From NCBI GenBank assembly GCA_944332505.1, contig CALVKC010000003.1, forward strand, positions 140,791 to 204,790: a stretch of 64,000 nt of DNA, written 5' to 3'. Positions 56,370-63,821 of this stretch are shown one piece after another (the stretch's first letter is position 1; each line of letters opens with the position of its first letter). The DNA comes from an uncultured Bacilli bacterium (lineage in GTDB: Bacteria; Bacillota_I; Bacilli_A; RF39; UBA660). The notes under the pieces were generated by a model. The model ran no database searches and was not told the origin of the DNA. It saw only the letters and a program-made list of their open reading frames with translations. The position numbers and the translations under genes were made by a program.

Positions 56370-56972
56370 ATGAATGATTATTTCTATGAGGACAATAAAA
56401 AAATAGATGAATTAATTCAGAATTGTATTGTTACATCAACAACATATTCAGATGTGTTTGAAATTGTGAAGATTTTATCTAAATCATTTAATATTAATAG
56501 TAAACAAGAGGTAGTTAGACAATTACTTTATTCTAAAGCTGATTTGGATAATTCAGTTAAAATTATAGATAAAAGAGATAATAAGATATATGGCTTACTA
56601 ATATTTAGTGAGTTTAATATTAATGAGGGTTCACCTATATTATTAAATAATAATGAATTAGGTAAATATCTTAGTAACTATACCCAAATAAATGGCTATT
56701 CGTTTATAATCGATAAACGATTAAGAAACACTTCATTCGATAAATTAATGCTTGATTATTGTAAAGACTTTGTTAATGAATTTGATTTTATTTGGTGTGG
56801 GGTTGAAAAAAAATTAAAATCACATAATTATTGGCAACGTTTAGGGTTTGTAAACATTCTAAAAACTAATGATGCTGATTTTTATGTTTATTCAAATAAT
56901 AAAAAAATGTTACTAGATATATTTATATTAAAAACCATATCTGATAATGTCAAAAATAATTATTTTGTCTGA
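56370..56972 (+). CDS. GNAT-family acetyltransferase-like protein
   Basis: A 200-residue protein with the GNAT fold order: helix, KIYGLLIFSEFN strand, NGYSFIIDKRLR (beta4 of acetyl-CoA site), and C-terminal SHNYWQRLGFVNI, the typical N..L.R.GF ending. The classical Q/RxxGxG/A loop is degraded (RNTSFDK), so activity is uncertain. It overlaps the next gene by 26 nt. Confidence 0.7.
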   Translation: MNDYFYEDNKKIDELIQNCIVTSTTYSDVFEIVKILSKSFNINSKQEVVRQLLYSKADLDNSVKIIDKRDNKIYGLLIFSEFNINEGSPILLNNNELGKYLSNYTQINGYSFIIDKRLRNTSFDKLMLDYCKDFVNEFDFIWCGVEKKLKSHNYWQRLGFVNILKTNDADFYVYSNNKKMLLDIFILKTISDNVKNNYFV

Positions 56973-57285
56973 AAAACAAGAACGAGATTTATTTGAAAAT
57001 ATTATAAATGAAGAAATCGCTTATTTAGGTGATAAGGAAGATTTAGTTTTAAAATGGTTAAATAAGCACTTTAAAACTGTTGATATGGAGACAACTGATA
57101 ATTTAACACTACCAACAACTAAGAAAGTTGTCTCCGTATTAGATGCTTATGGACAAATAAGCAATAATATAAAAACGTTAGAAGATGTATTCTTCATTAT
57201 GCAAACTAAGTTTAAAAAAATTTTGAGTGATAAAAAGGACAGAGACGATTTTTTACGTTCTGTCTTGAAGAAATGGAGTAAATAA
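56947..57285 (+). CDS. Small protein with targeting-like N-terminus
   Basis: A 112-residue helical protein. It begins MSKIIILSEKQERDLFENI and continues INEEIAYL, the recurrent short segment ending I-N-E seen in several proteins here. Rest unrecognised. Overlaps the GNAT gene. Confidence 0.55.
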   Translation: MSKIIILSEKQERDLFENIINEEIAYLGDKEDLVLKWLNKHFKTVDMETTDNLTLPTTKKVVSVLDAYGQISNNIKTLEDVFFIMQTKFKKILSDKKDRDDFLRSVLKKWSK

Positions 57286-57369
57286 TAATAAGAGATTAGT
57301 GATAAGCTATCAGTTCTCATTAGCTAATCACAGCAACAGATATGCTGCAATCTCAAATAAAAATGTAGT

Positions 57370-57852
57370 ATGATGAGAAAATTTTATTTAGTATTGTTAA
57401 TTTTATTTAGCGTTCAATTAAGCGCATATAGTCGTGATTTGACTGAAAAAAATGATGAAAATGTAACTATCACATGCAATGACACTGTTGATATGGAAAA
57501 ACTAATTTCAGCAATCATGTATGTTGAATCTAAGAATGTCGAGAACAGTATTAGTAATGATGGTACTTGCGTAGGTATTATGCAAATAAAAAAAATTGTT
57601 GTAGATGATTGTAATGAATATCTTAAAATGAAAAAAAGCAAAAAAAGATATACTTACAATGATAGATTAAACAAAGAAAAATCCATCGAAATGTTTTATC
57701 TAATTCAAGAAAGATATAAAAATTATAAACGAAGTAGATGTGACAGCGATATTGAACATATGATTAGAGTATGGAATGGGGGCTGTAATTATAAAAAAAA
57801 TAAAACACAAGACTACTACTTAAAAGTTATGAAAATATACAACATGAAATAA
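57370..57852 (+). CDS. Secreted lytic transglycosylase/lysozyme-like endolysin
   Basis: A 160-residue protein. N-terminal signal peptide (MMRKFYLVLLILFSVQLSAYS, cut to ~20 residues; hydrophobic core 5-17). The lytic-transglycosylase core follows: ISAIMYVESKN (catalytic Glu ~53), GTCVGIMQIKK, YNDRLNKEKS and VWNGG, the normal SLT order. It would cleave peptidoglycan after export. Start may be either of two adjacent ATGs. No holin recognised nearby. Terminator follows. Confidence 0.8.
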   Translation: MMRKFYLVLLILFSVQLSAYSRDLTEKNDENVTITCNDTVDMEKLISAIMYVESKNVENSISNDGTCVGIMQIKKIVVDDCNEYLKMKKSKKRYTYNDRLNKEKSIEMFYLIQERYKNYKRSRCDSDIEHMIRVWNGGCNYKKNKTQDYYLKVMKIYNMK

Positions 57853-57856
57853 TAAA

Positions 57857-57888
57857 AAAAAAAGCAGAATTAATTAATTCTGCTTTTT
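57857..57888. terminator. Bidirectional intrinsic terminator
   Basis: Stem AAAAAGCAGAATTA/TAATTCTGCTTTTT with T-runs both ways, between the convergent lysin and the 155-residue gene. Confidence 0.88.
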
Positions 57889-57889
57889 T

Positions 57890-58357
57890 TTATACATCTA
57901 AGTCAATTATATCATCAATAGAAAAATTAATCGATATAAATACTCTATTAGTGTTGTCATTATCTACTGAAATATTTAAATAAGAATTATATTGACTAAG
58001 TTGAGATGTTATTGATGATTCAGCATCCATAAATTCATCATCCGACCAATTTTCACTATCTGATATATAATATCGAATATCATAATCACCATGTACATTA
58101 TTTGTTACAATATCTGAATAATCATACCCTAAAGACATTATTGTATCATTACACGATTTTAGAGATTCAGACATGTTTTTGGCAAAATTTTTCTTTCTAA
58201 CTAATTTTGTCTCTTCAATGTTAAAATAACTTATAATTCTTGATTTAAAATCATTATGTACACTTTCAAATTCATTATTAGCAACTATATCTTCATTTAT
58301 GAATTTTTTTAATTCTAATTTAATGTTTTCTGATATAATTTTATTTAATCCTTTCAT
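57890..58357 (-). CDS. Small acidic protein with targeting-like N-terminus
   Basis: A 155-residue protein. Starts MKGLNKIISENIKLELKKF then INED, again an amphipathic segment ending I-N-E. The rest is acidic with alternating strands (YLNISVDNDNTNRVFISINF). No family recognised. A TATAAATA on its strand (58369-58376) lies 11 nt upstream. Confidence 0.55.
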   Translation of the reverse strand: MKGLNKIISENIKLELKKFINEDIVANNEFESVHNDFKSRIISYFNIEETKLVRKKNFAKNMSESLKSCNDTIMSLGYDYSDIVTNNVHGDYDIRYYISDSENWSDDEFMDAESSITSQLSQYNSYLNISVDNDNTNRVFISINFSIDDIIDLDV

Positions 58358-58377
58358 TTTACCTAATATATTTATAA

Positions 58378-58385
58378 TATAAATA
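58378..58385 (+). promoter_or_regulatory. Candidate late promoter (TATAAATA)
   Basis: TATAAATA on the plus strand 42 nt before the structural gene ATG; an opposite copy at 58369-58376 faces the minus gene. Divergent late promoter is plausible but unproven. Confidence 0.4.
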
Positions 58386-58427
58386 TTATTAAATTTATAT
58401 TTATAGTATATACATAAATAATTTATT

Positions 58428-59582
58428 ATGGAAATTACACAAGAATTAAAAGAATTGTTTAATACAGTAAGGGTTAAGTTAGGAGCGCCTGTCAGAAGAG
58501 TTGAATTAGATGATAATCAACTATGTTCTTTATTAAGTGTTGCTATTGGCGATTATGCTGAAAAAGTCCAAAATTGGATAATACAAGCAAATTGGCTTAA
58601 TATGAACGGTAAACATATAAATTTTTTACAGAATCCACAAGAATTAGCGTTTGCATTCACAACTAGACAATTAGATTTCAGTCGTGATTTTTCTTATTGG
58701 TTCAGTAAAGATGTTGGTTTGCAACAACGTGGTAATTGGGAGTTAAAAAAAGATTTTATTCAAGTCGAAAGAGGCAAACAATGTTATTTAATACCTAGTG
58801 GACGTGAAATAAATAAAGTATTATACGTTACGCCATCTACCACTAAAGCAGCTTTATATGGTAATTTGGGTACGTTGGATACGGGAATGGCTGGTGGTTT
58901 TGGACAATTCGGTAATATGGGTAATGGAATGGGTATTACTGGATTTTATGTTGGTTCTGCTTATGATACAGCTTTAATCGCAAGTGATTTAAAATATAAG
59001 AATTCACTATTACGAGGTGATTTATCATATAAAGTAACTGCTGGTCCAAATGGAACACATATTTTGCATTTATTATCTGTTCCTGGCTCACCTAACATGA
59101 TGGGTGGTGTTGCTGCTGATGATACTTGGGGTTGGAACAAATATGCCAATTGTTATGTGTGGTATACATATTATGATGTTAGCGGTGCATCTGATGATGA
59201 AATAGATGCTTGCCGATTAGAAAATAAAGACGATATATTGTTGACACCAGACCAAGTTCCACTTAGTAAAATGAGATATGAATTAATGAATGAGCCAACT
59301 AAAAATACAATTAGACAACTTTTAGTTGCAGAGGCGTTAATCACTTGTTCATTAATAAGAGGATATGCTAGTGGTGTTATCCAAATACCAGAAGCTGAAA
59401 TGAAATTAGATTACGCACAATTAATGGATTTAGGCAAAAGTGAAAAAGAAAGAGTTTTCACTGAATTAAAAGAAAGATTAGAATCAATGTTACCTTGGAA
59501 TATAATGAAAAACTATTCAGAAATGACTGATAGTCTATTAAATATATTAAATAAAAAACCTTTAGGTTTCTATATCATATAA
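58428..59582 (+). CDS. Putative virion structural (neck-type) protein
   Basis: A 384-residue soluble protein. Helical N-terminus (ELFNTVRVKLGAPVRRVELD), then a beta-rich middle with a Gly-rich insert (GMAGGFGQFGNMGNGMGITG, ~157-176), then a helical C-terminus (KMRYELMNEPTKNTIRQLL). Size and layout are reminiscent of T4-type neck proteins gp13/gp14, but that link is from overall pattern only. GC-richer codons fit a highly expressed virion protein. Alone on the plus strand between promoter-like sequence and the next promoter. Confidence 0.6.
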   Translation: MEITQELKELFNTVRVKLGAPVRRVELDDNQLCSLLSVAIGDYAEKVQNWIIQANWLNMNGKHINFLQNPQELAFAFTTRQLDFSRDFSYWFSKDVGLQQRGNWELKKDFIQVERGKQCYLIPSGREINKVLYVTPSTTKAALYGNLGTLDTGMAGGFGQFGNMGNGMGITGFYVGSAYDTALIASDLKYKNSLLRGDLSYKVTAGPNGTHILHLLSVPGSPNMMGGVAADDTWGWNKYANCYVWYTYYDVSGASDDEIDACRLENKDDILLTPDQVPLSKMRYELMNEPTKNTIRQLLVAEALITCSLIRGYASGVIQIPEAEMKLDYAQLMDLGKSEKERVFTELKERLESMLPWNIMKNYSEMTDSLLNILNKKPLGFYII

Positions 59583-59599
59583 TTTTTTTCATTTAAAAT

Positions 59600-59630
59600 T
59601 TTGTTTTATCAAAAATTGTTTATATCTTTG
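59600..59630 (+). promoter_or_regulatory. Bacteroidota-type promoter
   Basis: TTTG (59600-59603), 19-bp spacer, TATCTTTG (59623-59630) followed by C. Supports the start at 59676 of the next gene. Confidence 0.8.
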
Positions 59631-59675
59631 CAGTGTAAAACAAATTTATTTATTAACTTTAAATTGAAATTTTAT

Positions 59676-60155
59676 ATGAAAGTAAGTGAAGTAAACATTG
59701 GTAATGGTATTGTACGTTTGGATTTTGAACCAACTTGTCCGTGTGAAAGAAATTTCCCAACACATGTAATGGATTCAATCGCTAAGGACATCTTTAAAAG
59801 ACGACAAAATGGTAACACTTCTTGTACAGAAGTACCTTCATTCTCTCGTCCTACATTCACCCCTATGCCTCAATTTAACCCATGTCCATCAACATCATGG
59901 GATAGAGAGCCAGATGGTATTGATGTTCATGTTGACCGTCCTCTGAGAGAAAACTTTAGTTCTCATCGTAGTTGGGCTGATGCGATGGCTAAGTATCGTA
60001 CACTTGAACGAGTTGCTAAAGATTGTGATTGGGAATGTAAAGAACCAATGCAAACAATTCCTAATTATCGAAATCTTAATACACGAATTCCAAGCCAAAA
60101 TGCAGTTGAGTTCGTTGATGAACTTGTTGAATTGTTATGTAAACATTTTGACTAA
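59676..60155 (+). CDS. Cys/Pro-rich small protein, unknown function
   Basis: Start placed at MKVSEVNIGNGIVR (159 residues) because the consensus promoter lies just upstream; the longer ORF start would lie upstream of the mapped -7 box. Contains CPCERNFP, then a Pro/Ser-rich stretch (SRPTFTPMPQFNPCPSTS) and a helical C-terminus (NAVEFVDELVELLCKHF). No family recognised. GC-richer than most neighbours. Probably an early gene judging from its promoter. Confidence 0.65.
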   Translation: MKVSEVNIGNGIVRLDFEPTCPCERNFPTHVMDSIAKDIFKRRQNGNTSCTEVPSFSRPTFTPMPQFNPCPSTSWDREPDGIDVHVDRPLRENFSSHRSWADAMAKYRTLERVAKDCDWECKEPMQTIPNYRNLNTRIPSQNAVEFVDELVELLCKHFD

Positions 60156-60176
60156 AAATTATCGTTAAAAATGTAT

Positions 60177-60203
60177 AAATCCCACTATTTAGTGGGATTT
60201 TTT
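60177..60203 (+). terminator. Intrinsic terminator
   Basis: Stem AAATCCCACT/AGTGGGATTT followed by a T-run, 22 bp past the previous stop. Confidence 0.88.
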
Positions 60204-60234
60204 TTGTGTATAATATATCTTTTTATTATATTTG
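60203..60234 (+). promoter_or_regulatory. Bacteroidota-type promoter
   Basis: TTTG (60203-60206), 20-bp spacer, TATATTTG (60227-60234) followed by C; ATG 14 nt downstream. The -33 box overlaps the T-run of the preceding terminator. Confidence 0.8.
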
Positions 60235-60247
60235 CAAAAAAATAATT

Positions 60248-61495
60248 ATGAAAGATAGTTTTGAACAAATTAGAAAAGAAGGTAGATTACTTTATGAATA
60301 TATTAGAGGCTCACATTTATATGGATTAAATGTTGAGACTTCAGATGTTGACACTAGTGGTATTTTTATTTGTAAACCTAATGACATATTAGGTTTGGGA
60401 TTTACTTATCAACCACAAATATCTGACGAAAAACATGATACAACATGGTTTGAAATTGGTAATTATTTAAGCTTACTTATAAAATCAAATCCAACTGTTC
60501 TTGAATCATTATTTGTTCCTAAAGATAAAATAATTGGCGATGTACACCCATTTATGCAAGTTATTTTAGATAACCGAGATGAGTTTATAACTAAAGAATG
60601 TTTTAAACCACTATTTGGTTATGCTCGTGAACAAATACGTAAAGCAAGAGGTCTAAATAAGAAAATTGTTAATCCAGTTACAAAAAGGTTAACACCATTG
60701 GATTTTATATATACATTTTATAAACAAGGAAGTACTAAATTCGTTAATTGGTTAGAGTATAGAGGATTAAAACAGAAATATTGTGGTTTAGTAAATATAA
60801 GTAATATGCATGATACATATGGTGTGTATTATGACTGGGGGTCATTTTTTGTAAATGAGAACATAACTTATGACCATTTACATAGATTCTATATTGCTAA
60901 AGCTTCAGATACTATTACCCATCTTGTAGATTTCATCTTGGATACTTATAATCTATATGGTAATACCGATGATGAAACTTTTGATAATTTTAAAGAATGG
61001 TTTAATTGTCAACAACCAATTGGCTATAGAGGTATAGTAAATGAAGATAAGGATTCCAATGAATTAAGACTATCCTCAATAGTAAAAGGGGATGTTGCCA
61101 TTTGCAACATAACCTATAATCAAACTGGATATACTAAACATTGTATTGATTATAAAAATTATAAAGATTGGGAAAAAAATAGAAACCCAATACGTTATGA
61201 AAGTAATTTAAATAAAAATTATGATTCTAAAAATATGATGCATTGTACTAGACTGATTCATATGGGTCTAGAGTTAGCTCGTGGAGAAGGTTTTAATGTT
61301 GAACGTACTTGGGATAGGCAATTTCTTTTAGATATTAGAAATCATAAAATAGAATATGATGATTTGTTAAATTATATTGAAGAAAAAAATAATGAATTTA
61401 ATGAAGCTATTAAAACATCTATGATTAAAGATTCTATTGACAATATGTTTGTTGACAATCTTCTAATTGAAATTAGGAAAAAACAAATTATATAA
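60248..61495 (+). CDS. RlaP-like nucleotidyltransferase (pol-beta superfamily)
   Basis: Start set at MKDSFEQIRKEGRLLYEY (415 residues); the upstream ATG at 60206 precedes the promoter. The N-terminal signature GSHLYGLNVETSDVDTSG gives G-S ... D-x-D of the family known as predicted nucleotidyltransferase COG3541/RlaP, and the second half (MHCTRLIHMGLELARGEG, RTWDRQFLLDIRNH) is the family's helical part. Family members occur in RNA-repair contexts, so tRNA or RNA repair during infection is a possible role. No RNA ligase was found in the window. Confidence 0.82.
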   Translation: MKDSFEQIRKEGRLLYEYIRGSHLYGLNVETSDVDTSGIFICKPNDILGLGFTYQPQISDEKHDTTWFEIGNYLSLLIKSNPTVLESLFVPKDKIIGDVHPFMQVILDNRDEFITKECFKPLFGYAREQIRKARGLNKKIVNPVTKRLTPLDFIYTFYKQGSTKFVNWLEYRGLKQKYCGLVNISNMHDTYGVYYDWGSFFVNENITYDHLHRFYIAKASDTITHLVDFILDTYNLYGNTDDETFDNFKEWFNCQQPIGYRGIVNEDKDSNELRLSSIVKGDVAICNITYNQTGYTKHCIDYKNYKDWEKNRNPIRYESNLNKNYDSKNMMHCTRLIHMGLELARGEGFNVERTWDRQFLLDIRNHKIEYDDLLNYIEEKNNEFNEAIKTSMIKDSIDNMFVDNLLIEIRKKQII

Positions 61496-61496
61496 A

Positions 61497-61533
61497 TAAA
61501 AAAAGGATAACATTTATTTGTTATCCTTTTTTT
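61497..61533 (+). terminator. Intrinsic terminator
   Basis: Stem AAAAGGATAACA/TGTTATCCTTTT with T-run, directly after the RlaP-like gene; faces the convergent repeat adhesin. Confidence 0.88.
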
Positions 61534-61567
61534 ATTTATGTTTTATTATAGTTATGCTGTTTTACCA

Positions 61568-63379
61568 CTACCGCCAAGAACTTGGTATTTCAGTATAATC
61601 AAGCATATTAGTACAATTAGTGAAGCAACTACGATATGTTGTTACTATTGCATATCCTTCTTTCCCTTCACCACTACGGTTGTATATTGGCGTACCATCA
61701 TTATCTATTGGGCATGGTGATGTTAAACTAGTACATCCATTAAATGTCCCTTGAAAACTAGTTACTGCGGTATTTGTGCTGAATAAATCATTAGGTATAG
61801 TTGTTAAATTACTACAACCATAAAACGTTTGACTAAAACTAGTTACTGCTGTATTTGTACTAAATAATACATTTGGGATACTAGTTAAACTATAACAACC
61901 ACTAAATGTACTAGCAAAAGTAGTTACTGCTGTATTTGTACTGAATAAACCATCTGGTATACTTGTTAAACTACTACAACCACTAAATGTATTATCAAAC
62001 CTAGTTACTGCTGTATTTGTACTGAATAACCCATTTGGGATACTAGTTAAACCATAACAACCACTAAATGTATTATCAAAATAAGTTACCTTCGGACAAT
62101 TATCAAATAAACCATCTGGTATACTTGTTAAACTACTACAACCTTTAAATGTATAACTAAAATTAGTTACATTAGGACAATTATCAAATAAACCATTTGG
62201 GATGTTAGTTAATTCACTACAACCACTAAATGTACAATCAAAACTAGTTATTGCTGTATTTGTACTGAATAAACCATCTGGTATACTCGTTAATCCACTA
62301 CAACCATTAAATGTATTATCAAACCTAGTTACTGCTGTATTTGTACTGAATAACCCACTCGGTATGCTTGTTAAACTACAGCCATCAAATGTAGCACTAA
62401 AATCAGTTACGTTAGGACAATTATCAAATAATCCACTCGGTATACTTTGTAAACCACTACAATCTCTAAATGTATAACCAAAATTAGTTACATTAGGACA
62501 ATTATTGAATAATCCATCTGGTATACTTTGTAAACTACTACATCTATCAAATGCACCATTAAAACTAATCGCTGCTGTATTTGTACTGAATAAACCATCT
62601 GGTATATTTGTTAAACTACTACAACGGCTAAATGTACTTGAGAAATCAGTTACATTAGAACAATTATCGAATAAACCATCTGGTATACTTGTTAAACTAC
62701 TACAACCACTAAATGTACTACCAAAACTAGTTACATTAGGGCTATTATCAAATAAACCATCTGGGATACTTGTTAAACTACTACAACCTTTAAATGTATT
62801 ACCAAAACTAGTTACATTAGGACAATTATCAAATAATCCACTCGGTATACTTTGTAAACTACTACAACCACTAAATGTAGCACTAAACCTAGTTACCTTT
62901 GAACATCCTTCGAATACACTATCACCTATACTTTGTAAACTACTACAGCCATCAAATGTAGCACTAAAATCAGTTACGTTAGGACAATTATCGAATAATC
63001 CATCTAGTACACTTGTTAAATTAGTACATCCACTAAAGACATAAGTAAGGCTAGTTACATTTGATTTGAATCTTATTTCAACTTCATGGTCACCATTATT
63101 TTCAAATGTATATTTATATGTTAAGGTATTTCCACTTAACACCTCATCAGTTTCAATTATTTTAATATATTCTATAACACTAGTATAACCACGATTAATT
63201 AAATTAATTGTTTGTGAATTTCCACTTGTATTATAAATTACAATTGGTGGTGGTACGTTTTTTTTTAAATTAATCTCATCTGATTCAGCATCATAAGCAA
63301 TATAATGTTCCAATTCTTGAAGTTGTTCTTTTGCTGCTTCAAACGCTTCAGTTGTTTCAAATTTATTTATATATTTCAT
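61568..63379 (-). CDS. BspA-like leucine-rich-repeat adhesin/fibre protein
   Basis: A 603-residue protein without signal peptide. Residues 1-114 form a lead with a helix (~8-28) and a beta-domain, probably for attachment to the virion. Residues 115-545 hold 16 tandem 27-residue repeats of the BspA/DUF285 type (F-S-G-C-S-S-L-T-S-I-P-D-G-L-F core), then a cap ending MLDYTEIPSSW. The spacer half of each repeat alternates between D-N-C-P-N-V-T and S-T-N-T-A-V-T versions. This repeat family is usual in Bacteroidota cell-surface proteins; here it is probably a host-binding fibre. Convergent with the RlaP-like gene. Confidence 0.8.
   Translation of the reverse strand: MKYINKFETTEAFEAAKEQLQELEHYIAYDAESDEINLKKNVPPPIVIYNTSGNSQTINLINRGYTSVIEYIKIIETDEVLSGNTLTYKYTFENNGDHEVEIRFKSNVTSLTYVFSGCTNLTSVLDGLFDNCPNVTDFSATFDGCSSLQSIGDSVFEGCSKVTRFSATFSGCSSLQSIPSGLFDNCPNVTSFGNTFKGCSSLTSIPDGLFDNSPNVTSFGSTFSGCSSLTSIPDGLFDNCSNVTDFSSTFSRCSSLTNIPDGLFSTNTAAISFNGAFDRCSSLQSIPDGLFNNCPNVTNFGYTFRDCSGLQSIPSGLFDNCPNVTDFSATFDGCSLTSIPSGLFSTNTAVTRFDNTFNGCSGLTSIPDGLFSTNTAITSFDCTFSGCSELTNIPNGLFDNCPNVTNFSYTFKGCSSLTSIPDGLFDNCPKVTYFDNTFSGCYGLTSIPNGLFSTNTAVTRFDNTFSGCSSLTSIPDGLFSTNTAVTTFASTFSGCYSLTSIPNVLFSTNTAVTSFSQTFYGCSNLTTIPNDLFSTNTAVTSFQGTFNGCTSLTSPCPIDNDGTPIYNRSGEGKEGYAIVTTYRSCFTNCTNMLDYTEIPSSWR
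61745..63037 (-). repeat. Sixteen tandem 81-bp repeats (one of 78 bp)
   Basis: Each unit encodes one 27-residue leucine-rich repeat. Several units are nearly identical at DNA level and two unit sub-types are interspersed, which suggests shuffling by recombination. One unit (~residue 331) lacks one codon. Confidence 0.9.
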
Positions 63380-63408
63380 AGTTATTTTAATTATTTAACA
63401 ATAAATAT

Positions 63409-63439
63409 TTTGTAATTAATAAAAATATTTATATATTTG
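63409..63439 (+). promoter_or_regulatory. Bacteroidota-type promoter
   Basis: TTTG (63409-63412), 19-bp spacer, TATATTTG (63432-63439). A strong match that points at the short reading frames at 63464 and 63495 rather than at the tnpB-like gene ~380 bp away. Confidence 0.75.
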
Positions 63440-63494
63440 TAACAAAATTAATAAACAAAAATATGAGTAAATAGCTGTTAAATAAAATTTATAT

Positions 63495-63560
63495 ATGAAT
63501 ACAATAGGTATCCGTAGTACCGAATATACGCTTGTGGACTATCCTCTTATGGATGACTGA
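63495..63560 (+). CDS. Short ORF, possible truncated gene or leader peptide
   Basis: 21 codons from ATG to TGA (MNTIGIRSTEYTLVDYPLMDD). Its codons (CGT, ACC, ATC, GTG, GAC) are less AT-biased than the surroundings, as in translated sequence. It follows a consensus promoter by ~55 nt. It may be the 5' part of a phage gene cut off by the mobile element, or a leader peptide. No function assigned. Confidence 0.35.
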   Translation: MNTIGIRSTEYTLVDYPLMDD

Positions 63561-63821
63561 TTATCTAATGATAATGAACTAAAAAGTAATGATAGGATGA
63601 AACAAGAAATAAAATATAAGTTAAATCATAGATTTTCTTAGAATTTTATATACGGTTGTTTTAACAAAGTTGGTTTTTATAGTCATTTACCGATAATAAA
63701 TGGTGATAAGATTGATATATAATAATGAAAATTTCAAAGTAAAACAAAATGTAGAATTAATTAATAAGTTCTCTAGTTTTTGTCTATGTTTAATAATGAC
63801 TTGTGTTAATTTTACTATAAA

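Larger units (their letters stand above)
63380..63821 (+). other. Long leader region before tnpB-like gene, with small ORF
   Basis: 442 bp without a long ORF. It has a consensus promoter (63409-63439), a three-codon ATG-AGT-AAA-TAG at 63464, and a 21-codon ORF at 63495-63560 (MNTIGIRSTEYTLVDYPLMDD) whose composition is less AT-rich than the flanks. Several small hairpins follow (for example ATTATC-TAAT-GATAAT near 63561-63576, and CATTTA/TAAATG at 63684-63702). It could be a truncated gene, a leader peptide, the left end of an IS605/IS607-type element or a structured RNA. None of these is proven. Confidence 0.45.

Noticed and set aside
62202..63044. Plus-strand ORFs of Pro/Leu/Asn repeats
   Set aside because: Antisense to the leucine-rich repeats of the adhesin; the repeat period of 81 bp keeps the frame open.
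63464..63821. Group I intron core
   Set aside because: GACTAT at ~63537 and ATAGTC at ~63679 can pair as a P7-like helix, but I could not find matching P, Q, R and S core elements in order, so it is kept only as a possibility in the findings.
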